Origin: Planctomicrobium piriforme
GTDB taxonomy: Bacteria > Planctomycetota > Planctomycetia > Planctomycetales > Planctomycetaceae
DNA length: 64,000 bases
Direction: 5' to 3'
Assembly (NCBI GenBank): GCA_945860955.1
Contig: CAMATH010000009.1
Span: 1 to 64,000 of the forward strand
Below the pieces are notes generated by a model. It was not told the origin of the DNA. It worked only from the letters and a program-made list of their open reading frames with translations, and did not search any database. Both the position numbers and the translations under genes were made by a program. Positions 26,803 to 34,870 of this stretch are shown one piece after another; position 1 is the stretch's first letter, and each line of letters begins with the position of its first letter.

Positions 26803-28026
26803 ATGCGAGTCGAGTTGAGTTACGGAAAAACGGGTCGCCTCAGTTGTGAGATGGACCCTCAGCGTGAGTTCGTCCTGCATCGCGGCCCCATGTCGCGGGT
26901 CGACTTTCGTGAACGCCTGCGCCGACAACTGGTGAATCCACTGGACTTCCCACCACTGGAGCAAACGTGCATTTCGGATGACCGTGTTGTCCTGGCGCTC
27001 GACCGCTCGACTCCCTGCGCCGCCGAGCTGATCGCCGGCGTGTGGGAGATTCTCGAGCAACGGGGCGTTCCCGCCGAATCGATCCAGATTCTGCAACCTC
27101 CGCCTGTGAACGGACAGCAGTTTCGCGATCCGCGGCGGTTGTTGCCCGAGGCGATTCGAGAACAGATCGCCTGGACGATTCACGATCCCGTAGATCCCAA
27201 GCGCCAGGCGTACCTGGCGGCGACCGCTCAGGGAGAGCGAATCTATCTGGCTCGGGAACTGGTGGATGCGGATGTGACCATCTCGTTGGGCGCGGTCGCG
27301 TTTGACCCGGTTCTGGGTTGCCGGGGGACGCACAGCGCTTTCTACCCCGCGCTCTCCAATGCCGAGACCATCGCGAAAGCTCGCGGAGAAGGGCATGCGG
27401 AACTCGGACCCGACGACGCCCGGCCGTTGCGACAGGTCATTGATGAAGTCGCGTGGCTGCTGGGGACGCTGTTTTCAGTCCAGGTCGTTCCCGGAACAGG
27501 GGGGGGGGCGGCCGATGTCTTCGCCGGCGCTTGCGAATCGGTCTTTCGGCGCGGGAAACAGTTGTTAAACGAATACTGGCGCGTCCCGGTTCCCGAACGG
27601 GTTGATTTGGTCGTGGTCGCGGTCGATCAAGAGGACGCAGGAACGACCTGGGATCAGGTGGGGGCGGCGCTGTCGGCGGCCCAGCGGATTGTCACCCGCG
27701 GCGGACGGATTGTGGTTCTTTCGGAACTGGATGTGGAACCTGGACCCAGCCTGGAGTTATTGAAGTCGCAGACATCGGCTCGGGGGGCACTGTCGGCGAT
27801 GCGCAAGATGGGGGCGGAAGACATGATCGCGGCAACCCAGGTCGCCAGCGCGGCGGACTGGGCGCGGGTCTTTTTCCTGAGCCGGCTTCCCGGTGATGTG
27901 ATTGACGAACTGTCGATGGCTCCCCTCGAAAACGACCGCGAAGCGGCGCGGCTGCTGGCGGGGGAAGAGTCGTGCGTCCTGTTGGGGAGCGCTCACCACA
28001 CGTGGACGGAGGTGGAGGAGAATTGA
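26803..28026 (+). CDS. LarA/DUF2088-like protein lacking nickel ligands
   Basis: The product is 407 residues, near the length of lactate racemase LarA (about 425). The N-terminal part has the DUF2088 signature of a LarA-like fold: MRVELSYGKTGRLSC, then DRVVLALDRSTPCAAELIAG and EQRGVPAESIQILQPPPVNG. In LarA the nickel-pincer cofactor is held by a lysine and histidines in GTHRP and HFFAGFSGGRKS blocks. Here the corresponding segments read QPPPVNGQQ and LGCRGTHSAFYPALSN, so those ligands appear to be missing. Racemase activity is therefore doubtful and the real substrate is unknown. The stop codon overlaps the TTG start of the next gene. Confidence 0.78.
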   Translation: MRVELSYGKTGRLSCEMDPQREFVLHRGPMSRVDFRERLRRQLVNPLDFPPLEQTCISDDRVVLALDRSTPCAAELIAGVWEILEQRGVPAESIQILQPPPVNGQQFRDPRRLLPEAIREQIAWTIHDPVDPKRQAYLAATAQGERIYLARELVDADVTISLGAVAFDPVLGCRGTHSAFYPALSNAETIAKARGEGHAELGPDDARPLRQVIDEVAWLLGTLFSVQVVPGTGGGAADVFAGACESVFRRGKQLLNEYWRVPVPERVDLVVVAVDQEDAGTTWDQVGAALSAAQRIVTRGGRIVVLSELDVEPGPSLELLKSQTSARGALSAMRKMGAEDMIAATQVASAADWARVFFLSRLPGDVIDELSMAPLENDREAARLLAGEESCVLLGSAHHTWTEVEEN

Positions 28027-29669
28027 ACGCACTCGCTTCGTCCATTCCCGTCGCGAGTTCTTCTTCACGCGGCCGAAAACGCGGCATTGGCCTGGTAGGA
28101 CGGGTCTCTGACCCGTCCGTGCAGAAAAGGCGACTGGATTCCTGTTTTTCAGTGCAGCCGCCTCCGGACGGGTCAGAGACCCGTCCTACGACGGCCTTGC
28201 GGCTGTCCAATCCAAGGCTGCGTGATGTCTATACAACCGGGTGTGGCCGTTGGCTCTGCGCGGCGGCATGCTGCCTTTTGATTGCCGCCACGGTTGCGTT
28301 CTCCAGCGAAATCGAAGGAGATCGCCCCACGAGCAAGTCCGCCACGCAGACTGTGCCCGTAGCGGACGGGGCCGCCGAACAGTCCAAACCCGACCTCTCC
28401 GAATCCGAACTGCGATCCACCATCGCAAAGGCACTTACTCAACTCCGTTCGCCGCGTCGGGCTGAGCGGGCCAACGCCGAGCGTCGTTTGCGCGAACTCG
28501 GTCCCCGGGTGTTGACCTGGCTGCCGGCCGACGAAGAACTTGATTCCGCTTCCGTTCGCGACGTGATTGCGCGGGTTCGAATAGCACACGAGGAACAGCT
28601 CGCCCGCGATACGACCCGCGCCTCGCGGCTCACTCTCCAGGGGACAAAATCGTTAGCCGACTGGGCCTCCGAAATCACGCGCCAAACCGGCAATCGCTGC
28701 ATTCTGGATGAACTCCCAGAGGAGTCGCGGAATCGGGAATGGAAATTCGACCACCAGCCCGACGAATTCTGGCCTGCCTTCGATCGGTTCATCGCCGAGC
28801 TGAAGCTCGACTGGAGGATTGATGCCGAGCAGTCGGCCATTTACCTGTTTGAACGCGCGCAATCGACGGCGAACCGCGCGCCAGAACTCGCCCTGAGCTA
28901 TCAGGGAATCCACCGTGTGGTTGTCGAACAAGCGCGGCTGCGTCCTAGGGAAAACGGTTCGCCCTTGCTGCGGGTGCGGTTGTCGATCACAAGTGAGCCC
29001 CGCGTGCGGCACCTGCTGTTTCAGCTCTCGAACGCAAATCAGGTGGCGACTCCGTTGACCGGGGAGACCGACCCCGTGCCACTCACCCCGTTCGCATTTG
29101 AAGGCAAACTGGAACTTCCCCCCGCGGGGGGCGTCGCGCGGGTTCAGGTCGATTTCGTTTGTCCGCGAACTCCGCCCGTCAAGAAAATTCGACTCGATGG
29201 CGAGATTCTGGCGACCGTCGCGCCGCTCAATCTCCCCGTTCGGTTTCGTGGACTGAGTCTGATCGCGAACAAGGAGGACACGCTGGGAATCCGTCGGCGA
29301 CGGGGGGGCGTGCAAGTGGTACTCGATGAAGTCCGGCTGAAACCGGAAGGAACCGATCGTCAGACCGCGGTCGTGAAGATCGCCGTCGCGTATGACAAAG
29401 GGGGCAAGGCGTTTGAATCGCACCGCACCTGGATTCTGCACAACGAGGCGTATCTCGAAACGGCATCGGGCGAACGGGTACCGAAGGAATCGGTTTCCGA
29501 ACCGACATTCCAGGCCGACGGCGCGGTTGGGATGAGTTACCGATTCGCGAATCTCCCGATTCCGTGGGATGACGACGTGTTTGTTTATCAGGCACCGGCG
29601 CTCATTGTTGATCTGCCGGTGAAGTTCTCCGTAGAATTCGCCCCCACTCCACCCGAAACCACTCCTTGA
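28023..29669 (+). CDS. Secreted protein of unknown function with palindrome-interrupted leader
   Basis: Counted from TTG at 28023 the product is 548 residues. This start overlaps the stop of the upstream gene and follows the purine-rich GGAGGTGGAGGAG. The 95-bp palindrome at 28095-28189 is read through in frame, and just after it comes a normal-looking signal peptide (RWLCAAACCLLIAATVAFSS). A TTG at 28197, 8 bases after the palindrome, gives a leader of ordinary size but lacks a ribosome-binding site. The mature protein has a helical domain (about 130-190) and two beta-rich regions; I recognise no family and no catalytic motif. The DinB gene begins 10 bases downstream. Confidence 0.7.
   Translation: MNALASSIPVASSSSRGRKRGIGLVGRVSDPSVQKRRLDSCFSVQPPPDGSETRPTTALRLSNPRLRDVYTTGCGRWLCAAACCLLIAATVAFSSEIEGDRPTSKSATQTVPVADGAAEQSKPDLSESELRSTIAKALTQLRSPRRAERANAERRLRELGPRVLTWLPADEELDSASVRDVIARVRIAHEEQLARDTTRASRLTLQGTKSLADWASEITRQTGNRCILDELPEESRNREWKFDHQPDEFWPAFDRFIAELKLDWRIDAEQSAIYLFERAQSTANRAPELALSYQGIHRVVVEQARLRPRENGSPLLRVRLSITSEPRVRHLLFQLSNANQVATPLTGETDPVPLTPFAFEGKLELPPAGGVARVQVDFVCPRTPPVKKIRLDGEILATVAPLNLPVRFRGLSLIANKEDTLGIRRRRGGVQVVLDEVRLKPEGTDRQTAVVKIAVAYDKGGKAFESHRTWILHNEAYLETASGERVPKESVSEPTFQADGAVGMSYRFANLPIPWDDDVFVYQAPALIVDLPVKFSVEFAPTPPETTP
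28095..28189. repeat. Large REP-like palindrome with GGACGGGTC arms
   Basis: The 24-base arm GTAGGACGGGTCTCTGACCC followed by GTCC (28095-28118) is repeated in perfect inverted form at 28166-28189, with 47 bases between. Each arm is itself a hairpin (GGACGGGTC, TCT, GACCCGTCC). Similar elements translate to the string DGSETRPT that contaminates many predicted planctomycete proteins, so this is very likely a multicopy extragenic palindrome. It lies between the LarA-like stop codon and the signal-peptide region of the following gene. Confidence 0.85.
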
Positions 29670-29678
29670 GGAACCACG

Positions 29679-30170
29679 ATGAATTCTCGCGACGCGATCA
29701 AGCTGAGTCTCGATATGTCCGACATGATCGTCCAGATGTACCTGGGTGATCTCGACGACGGCGATCTGCTGGTTCGTCCCATTCCCGGCACCAATCACAT
29801 CGCCTGGCAACTGGGACACCTCATCGCCTCGGAAAATCACTTCATTGAAGAGATTGTTCCCGGTTCGATGCCGGCGCTCCCCGCGGGGTTCGCCGACCGA
29901 CACAATACCGCCACCTCGCGACTTGACTCGGCGAGCGCCTTTCTGACGAAAGCCGAATACCTGAAGCTGTACGCCGAACAGCGGGCCGCGACGTTGGCCA
30001 CACTCGCGAAACAGACGGACGCCGACCTCGACAAAGCTCCCCCCGAGAAATTCAAGGAGTACACGAAGAGCGTCGGCGACTGCTTCAGCCTGCAGGGTTC
30101 ACACTACATGATGCACGCGGGGCAATGGGCGATCATCCGACGGAAACTCGGTCGGAAGCCGATGTTCTAG
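29679..30170 (+). CDS. DinB family protein
   Basis: The product is 163 residues of the DinB/YfiT four-helix bundle. The usual metal-binding histidines are present: His in NHIAWQLGHLIASENHF (about residues 35-50) and in SHYMMHAGQWAIIRRKLGR near the C-terminus. Such proteins bind nickel or zinc and include thiol transferases and damage-inducible proteins; the substrate is unknown here. GAGGAACCACG precedes the ATG with good spacing. It follows the secreted-protein gene by 9 bases and precedes the APC permease by 38 bases, so these are probably one operon. Confidence 0.87.
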   Translation: MNSRDAIKLSLDMSDMIVQMYLGDLDDGDLLVRPIPGTNHIAWQLGHLIASENHFIEEIVPGSMPALPAGFADRHNTATSRLDSASAFLTKAEYLKLYAEQRAATLATLAKQTDADLDKAPPEKFKEYTKSVGDCFSLQGSHYMMHAGQWAIIRRKLGRKPMF

Positions 30171-30208
30171 AGTCTGAACTTAACAGAAGCCTCTTTCGAC
30201 GGTCGCCC

Positions 30209-31597
30209 ATGTCCCTACCGGAATCGAACACGCCGGCGACCGCGCAAGAGGCTCCGCTGCATCGCACTCTGGGAGTGTGGCAGGCGACCGCGCTCAACAT
30301 CGCGAATATGGTGGGGATCGGGCCGTTCATCACGATCCCATTGTTCATCGCCAAAATGCAGGGGCCGCAAGCCCTCATCGGCTGGATCATCGCCGCGTTG
30401 CTGGTACTGTGCGACGGTTTGGTCTGGAGTGAACTCGGGGCGGCGCTCCCGGGGAGCGGCGGGTCGTACCATTTTCTCTCGAAAATCTACGGCGGCACGA
30501 GCTGGGGGCGGGTCATTCCGTTTCTGTTCATCTGGCAGTTTCTGATCTCGGGAACGCTGGAGATGGCTTCGGGGTACATTGGCGCGGTCGACTACCTCAA
30601 ATACGCGCTGCCGACGTTGGAACCAACTCTTGCCGACTGGCACATTCCCGGTGGCACGGGGAGTGTGGCGGCGGTTTGCTCATTGATCGTGACAGCCATC
30701 CTCTGTCGGCCGATTCGGTTTCTGGGACATCTCGGGCTGATTCTCGCGGGGGGTACGCTGATGACGGTCGCCGTCGTCATTGTCGCAGGTGTCAGCAACT
30801 TTCGACCGGAACTCATCGAGTTTCCCGAGGGAGCCTTCACACCGAACCGCGCGTTTTTTGGTGGACTGGGGGGGGCGATGCTGATCGCCGTCTACGATTA
30901 CCTCGGCTACTACAATGTCTGCCACCTGGGAGACGAGGTGGTGAATCCGGGGAAGACGATTCCGCGTGCCGTGGTGATTTCGATTGTCGTGATCGCACTC
31001 GTCTACCTCTGCATGAACATCGTGATCATCGGCGTGGTGCCGTGGCAACAGGCGATGGTTTCCAAGAACATCGCCGCTGAGTTCATGGAAACGCTGTATG
31101 GCCGAAAAGTCGCCGTCGTGTTCACGGCGCTGATTTTGTGGACGGTCGCCGCCTGTATGTTCGCGATTCAACTCGGTTACTCGCGGATTCCCTACGCGGC
31201 GGCCCGCAACGGCGATTTTTTCCGAATCTTCGCCGTGGTGCATCCCGTTCACCGCTATCCGTATGTGGCACTGATCGCGATTGGCGTGCTGACTGCGGTA
31301 TTCTGCTATTGGCCGTTGCAACAGGTGATCGACGCCGCCGTGACGGTTCGGATTTTGATTCAGTTCATCGGCCAGATCATTGGTCTGCATCTGTTGCGCG
31401 CGCGACGTCCCGCGGTCGAGCTGCCGTTTCGGATGTGGCTGTATCCGATTCCCAGTGTCGTGGCATTGTTGGGTTGGTTGTTCGTCCTCGGCACCTCGAC
31501 CTGGCTGGCGTTGGGAATGGCCATGGGAGTTGTGGTCACCGGTTTGGTGATGTTTCTAGTGAAAGAGTTGTACGATGCCGCGAGTGAACGATGCTGA
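30209..31597 (+). CDS. APC superfamily amino acid permease
   Basis: The product is 462 residues with about 12 hydrophobic helices. The first helix has the unwound substrate-binding motif of the APC family (NIANMVGIGPFI), and helix 3 contains ELGAALPGSGGSYHFL, another family hallmark. It would import an amino acid or amine by proton or sodium coupling, or act as an exchanger; the substrate cannot be told from sequence. ATG at 30209 is preferred over an upstream in-frame start inside the DinB gene because homology begins soon after it. The gene's last 7 bases overlap the start of lpxK. Confidence 0.9.
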   Translation: MSLPESNTPATAQEAPLHRTLGVWQATALNIANMVGIGPFITIPLFIAKMQGPQALIGWIIAALLVLCDGLVWSELGAALPGSGGSYHFLSKIYGGTSWGRVIPFLFIWQFLISGTLEMASGYIGAVDYLKYALPTLEPTLADWHIPGGTGSVAAVCSLIVTAILCRPIRFLGHLGLILAGGTLMTVAVVIVAGVSNFRPELIEFPEGAFTPNRAFFGGLGGAMLIAVYDYLGYYNVCHLGDEVVNPGKTIPRAVVISIVVIALVYLCMNIVIIGVVPWQQAMVSKNIAAEFMETLYGRKVAVVFTALILWTVAACMFAIQLGYSRIPYAAARNGDFFRIFAVVHPVHRYPYVALIAIGVLTAVFCYWPLQQVIDAAVTVRILIQFIGQIIGLHLLRARRPAVELPFRMWLYPIPSVVALLGWLFVLGTSTWLALGMAMGVVVTGLVMFLVKELYDAASERC

Positions 31598-32661
31598 CTG
31601 AAACCGAGTTCCTCGATCTGGTCTCGGGGCGCCGTCAGGGAGTCGGTCCTGCGCTCGCACGGTTCGGGTTGTGGCTCGCCTCGGGCTTTTATGGAACCGG
31701 GGTCACGCTACGCAACGTCGCTTACAACCTGGGGATTCTATCGCCTCGGCGGGCGGGACTTCCGGTCATCAGCATTGGCAACATCACCACGGGGGGGACT
31801 GGAAAAACACCGTTCGCCGCCTGGCTGGCGCGGTGGTTTCGAAACCACGGAGTGCGGGTCTGTTTCGTCAGTCGGGGGTATCGGGCCGAATCGGGGAAGC
31901 AGAACGACGAGGCACTGGTTCTCGATCAACTCTGCCCTGATGTCCCGCATTTGCAGAATCCCGATCGATTCCTCTCGGCAGAGATCGCGCGGATTGAACT
32001 GGAAAGCCAACTGATCGTGCTGGACGACGGTTTCCAGCATCGGCAACTCGCCCGCGATCTGGACATTGTCCTGATCGACGCTCTCAATCCGTTTGGATAT
32101 GGGCACTGGCTGCCGCGGGGATTGTTGAGAGAACCGAGAATGGGTGTCACCCGGGCGCAGATCCTCGTCGTCACCCGGGTCGATCAAGCCGAACGCCACG
32201 CACTCGAGCTGCTGCTGCATCGTGTGCGGGGTCTGCATCCCGATGGGATTGTAGTGCAGGCGAGCTTTCCGCCATTGGGATTGATTTCTACCTCGGGAAC
32301 CCGGGTTCCACTGACGCAGTTGCATGGCCAGACCGTGGCGGCGTTCTGCGGGATTGGGAATCCCGAGGCATTCGAAAGCAGCCTGCGGCTCGCCGGCTGT
32401 CGGGTCGCCGCGTTCCGCCGATTCGCCGACCACCATCCGTATTCCATCGACGATGTCACCGATCTGACCCGATGGACAAAGGACGTCGCCCCGACGCTGG
32501 TGGTCACGACCCAGAAAGACCTGGTGAAACTCGACATCGACCGCTTGGGAGGAGTTCCTCTGTGGGCCCTGGAAATCGGAACGCAGATTCATCAGGGAGC
32601 GGAAGCGCTCGGGGCCAAACTGTCTAAGATTTTGGAACGGATTCCACGGGATGACGGCTAA
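31591..32661 (+). CDS. lpxK: Tetraacyldisaccharide 4'-kinase
   Basis: The product is 356 residues, the usual size for LpxK, which phosphorylates the 4' position of the lipid A precursor on the inner face of the cytoplasmic membrane. The atypical Walker A motif GGTGKT lies at residues 68-73, and the conserved DDGFQHRQLARDLDIVLID block at about 143-161 carries catalytic residues. An N-terminal membrane-associated helix precedes it (ALARFGLWLASGFYG). Its presence means that the organism has at least part of a lipid A pathway. It overlaps the APC permease gene by 7 bases and is followed by a terminator. Confidence 0.93.
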   Translation: MLTETEFLDLVSGRRQGVGPALARFGLWLASGFYGTGVTLRNVAYNLGILSPRRAGLPVISIGNITTGGTGKTPFAAWLARWFRNHGVRVCFVSRGYRAESGKQNDEALVLDQLCPDVPHLQNPDRFLSAEIARIELESQLIVLDDGFQHRQLARDLDIVLIDALNPFGYGHWLPRGLLREPRMGVTRAQILVVTRVDQAERHALELLLHRVRGLHPDGIVVQASFPPLGLISTSGTRVPLTQLHGQTVAAFCGIGNPEAFESSLRLAGCRVAAFRRFADHHPYSIDDVTDLTRWTKDVAPTLVVTTQKDLVKLDIDRLGGVPLWALEIGTQIHQGAEALGAKLSKILERIPRDDG

Positions 32662-32680
32662 ACAACTTCCATGAAACGAC

Positions 32681-32715
32681 ACCGCTCCACGGCAACTGTG
32701 CCGTGGAGCGGTTTT
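32681..32715 (+). terminator. Rho-independent terminator after lpxK
   Basis: ACCGCTCCACGGC (32681-32693) pairs with GCCGTGGAGCGGT (32700-32712), a 13-bp stem with a six-base loop, followed by TTTTT ending at 32715. It is about 20 bases past the lpxK stop codon. Confidence 0.85.
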
Positions 32716-32785
32716 TGGACGACTGGCTGACCTACGACGCAACCGTGTGGTAGGCCACGGCGATCCGGAATCTCGGTCGGTGGCG

Positions 32786-33190
32786 TTACTCGGTGACCTT
32801 ACGGTACTTCGCGTCACCAAATCCCAGGAGGGGGAAAAAGATGAACGAAAGAAGTGCCAAGCCAATCCCGAATCCCGGCCCCTTGCCGAAGTTTTTCGCG
32901 ACATCGATCAAGATCAAAATCAGTACAATGAAATTGACGCAGGGAACAAAGCAGAGCAGCGCCCACCAGTTCGGCTTGCCGGAAATCTCCACCAGGACGA
33001 ACACATTGTAAATCGGCACGATGGCTGCCCAACCGGGTTTCCCCGCTTTTTCAAACGTCTTCCACAGCCCCGCGATCCACGCCAGAATCAAGAGGAGGTA
33101 GACAATCGACAAGACGATCGCCATGGGACCACCGACTTCGGGGGATCCCTCCTGTGCAAAAACCACCGCGCGCTCGAATCCGAACATCAT
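32786..33190 (-). CDS. DUF5684 small membrane protein
   Basis: The product is 134 residues with four predicted membrane segments. The DUF5684 pattern is clear: WKTFEKAGKPGWAAIVPIYN, then a second GKPNWWALLCFVPCVNFIV, a short polar DVAKNFGKGPGFGIGLALL and the closing FFPLLGFGDAKY. Function is unknown; related proteins are sometimes fused to signal peptidase-like modules. The gene has GGGAG upstream of paired ATG codons. It converges on lpxK, with the terminator between them. Confidence 0.88.
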   Translation of the reverse strand: MMFGFERAVVFAQEGSPEVGGPMAIVLSIVYLLLILAWIAGLWKTFEKAGKPGWAAIVPIYNVFVLVEISGKPNWWALLCFVPCVNFIVLILILIDVAKNFGKGPGFGIGLALLSFIFFPLLGFGDAKYRKVTE

Positions 33191-33511
33191 TAGTTACTCC
33201 CGGGGCATTGTGAAATGAAACCGAACTTCAACGTGGGAATATTAACGAGATGGAACGATGAAGTCACGGTTTGGACAGGATTTCAGGATGGACAGGATCG
33301 ATGGGAACAGGAACCACTGCGCAGCGGTCCCCCTTGAGTGCATCGCTGGTTGACTGTGGTTGAACCCGGCCGATCCTTCAGAGAAAGACAGTTTCAGCCG
33401 TCACTGGCAGCTCCACGTTCACTCTGCGAAACTGCCCGTCCGTGCCGCTTGACTGTGTCTGTTCTCCACTCAGTCCATTCCCCGACTCATGGAAAGGTTC
33501 GGTTCCCACAC
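33191..33511. other. Intergenic region with a degenerate CAGGAT repeat
   Basis: The 321-base gap between divergent genes holds three CAGGAT units at 33276-33281, 33284-33289 and 33293-33298, two of them inside longer GGACAGGAT copies at 33273 and 33290. This looks like a remnant of a dispersed intergenic repeat. I see no gene; the frame open upstream of 33512 lacks a signal of its own. Confidence 0.45.
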
Positions 33512-34546
33512 ATGCCTCGAAGAATCGTCTGGATCGCTATGACCCTGCTGGTTGCCACCCAATTCGCTGTGGGCAATGACGGCCCGGTGGAAAACGTGAT
33601 CCTGGGGGTCCACGGCGGTCTGGGTGAGTCACCGGGGGTTTTGACTCCCGAGGAAGAAAAGTCGGTGATCGCCGGCATTGAGAAGGCATTGCGTGCGGGG
33701 CATACAGTTCTAACGAAAAAACAGGGGGGGAGTCTCGACGCGGTCGAGGCGGCCATCCGGATTCTGGAGGACGATCCGAATTTCAACGCGGGGAAGGGGG
33801 CGGTCTTCACCAGTGACGGACGCAACGAACTCGACGCCTCGATCATGGATGGTCGCGATCGCAAGGCGGGTGCGGTCGCCGGGGTCACCAATGTCAAGAA
33901 CCCGATCTCGGCCGCGCGTGCCGTGATGGAGAAGACCAAACATGTGCTGCTAGTGAGCAAAGGGGCCGAGGAGTTCGCGGCGAAGGCGGGACTGGATATC
34001 GTGGACCCCGCCTACTTCCGCACCGAAAAACGCTGGAAAGATCTGGAAGAGCGACGCAAAAAAGAGCGCGAACAACCGCAAAGTCGTCTCGATCCGTCAG
34101 GCTTCCTGCCCGACGAGCCGGCCACCCGCCACTGGAGCACGGTCGGAGCCGTCGCACTCGACACAGCGGGGAACCTCGCGGCGGGAACCTCCACAGGGGG
34201 GATGACCTACAAACGGTACGGGCGGGTCGGAGATTCCCCCATCATCGGCGCGGGAACGTTCGCCGACAACGCGACGTGCGCGGTGTCCTGCACCGGTCAC
34301 GGCGAATTCTTCATTCGCTGGCAGGTCGCCAGCGACATCTCGGCCCAGATTGAATACAAAGGGGTCGATGTTCGTAAAGCGGTCGACACCGTGATCAATG
34401 GCAAATTGAAACCGGTGCAGGGAGAAGGGGCGGCGATTGTCCTTGACCGGAAGGGCCGGTTCGCGTCAGCGACCAACAGCGACAGCCTGTGGCGCGGCTG
34501 GATCACTGCCGACGGCAAGGTCGTGGTGAAGCTCTATCCGGAGTGA
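33512..34546 (+). CDS. Secreted isoaspartyl peptidase/L-asparaginase (Ntn hydrolase)
   Basis: The product is 344 residues with a signal peptide (MPRRIVWIAMTLLVATQFAV). The family motif GGSLDAVEAAIRILEDDPNFNAGKGAVF lies in the alpha part (key residues NAGKG). The autocatalytic cleavage and nucleophile is Thr210 in HWSTVGAVALD, followed by GTSTGGMTYK and GRVGDSPIIGAGTFAD, the substrate-binding loop. It is expected to hydrolyse isoaspartyl dipeptides or asparagine in the periplasm. The start was placed at the signal sequence; a GGAAAGG lies upstream but a little far. A weak hairpin with TTTT at about 34555-34573 may end the transcript. Confidence 0.92.
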   Translation: MPRRIVWIAMTLLVATQFAVGNDGPVENVILGVHGGLGESPGVLTPEEEKSVIAGIEKALRAGHTVLTKKQGGSLDAVEAAIRILEDDPNFNAGKGAVFTSDGRNELDASIMDGRDRKAGAVAGVTNVKNPISAARAVMEKTKHVLLVSKGAEEFAAKAGLDIVDPAYFRTEKRWKDLEERRKKEREQPQSRLDPSGFLPDEPATRHWSTVGAVALDTAGNLAAGTSTGGMTYKRYGRVGDSPIIGAGTFADNATCAVSCTGHGEFFIRWQVASDISAQIEYKGVDVRKAVDTVINGKLKPVQGEGAAIVLDRKGRFASATNSDSLWRGWITADGKVVVKLYPE

Positions 34547-34870
34547 CAACGGCGCGGCACGAATTGCCGTTTTGGGGACACCCATAATTGGTGTGGAAAA
34601 TCGGGATGGACAATGAAAAGTCGGCTCAGTGAGTGTCGACGTGCGAAGTGGATGCCGGTGGCAGGTCAAGATAGGTTTTCAAGGGATTGCCAATGCGTTC
34701 CATGAATTCCGAGGCGTCCTCCGTTGGATTGGCCATTCCTTGAAAACCTAGCGTCACCCGCCGCTGGTCCCCATGACGCACTTCGGCACTCGCCGTGTTG
34801 ACCATCCGCAGAACCAGCAACAAAAACGGTTTTGAATTTGGACGGGTTTTTAGGGCGTCCGCGTTGGTAT
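34547..34870. other. Gap with a weak hairpin and one doubtful small frame
   Basis: A 5-bp hairpin (CGGCA, loop, TGCCG) followed by TTTT at 34555-34573 lies just past the asparaginase gene. A minus-strand frame from ATG at 34806 to 34626 would encode 59 residues (starting MVNTASAEVRHGDQRRVTLG), but it has no ribosome-binding site and no family that I know, so it is not called as a gene. Confidence 0.35.

Noticed and set aside
34626-34806. Minus-strand frame of 59 codons after the asparaginase gene
   Set aside because: It has a plausible residue mix but no ribosome-binding site and no known family; recorded only in the gap note.
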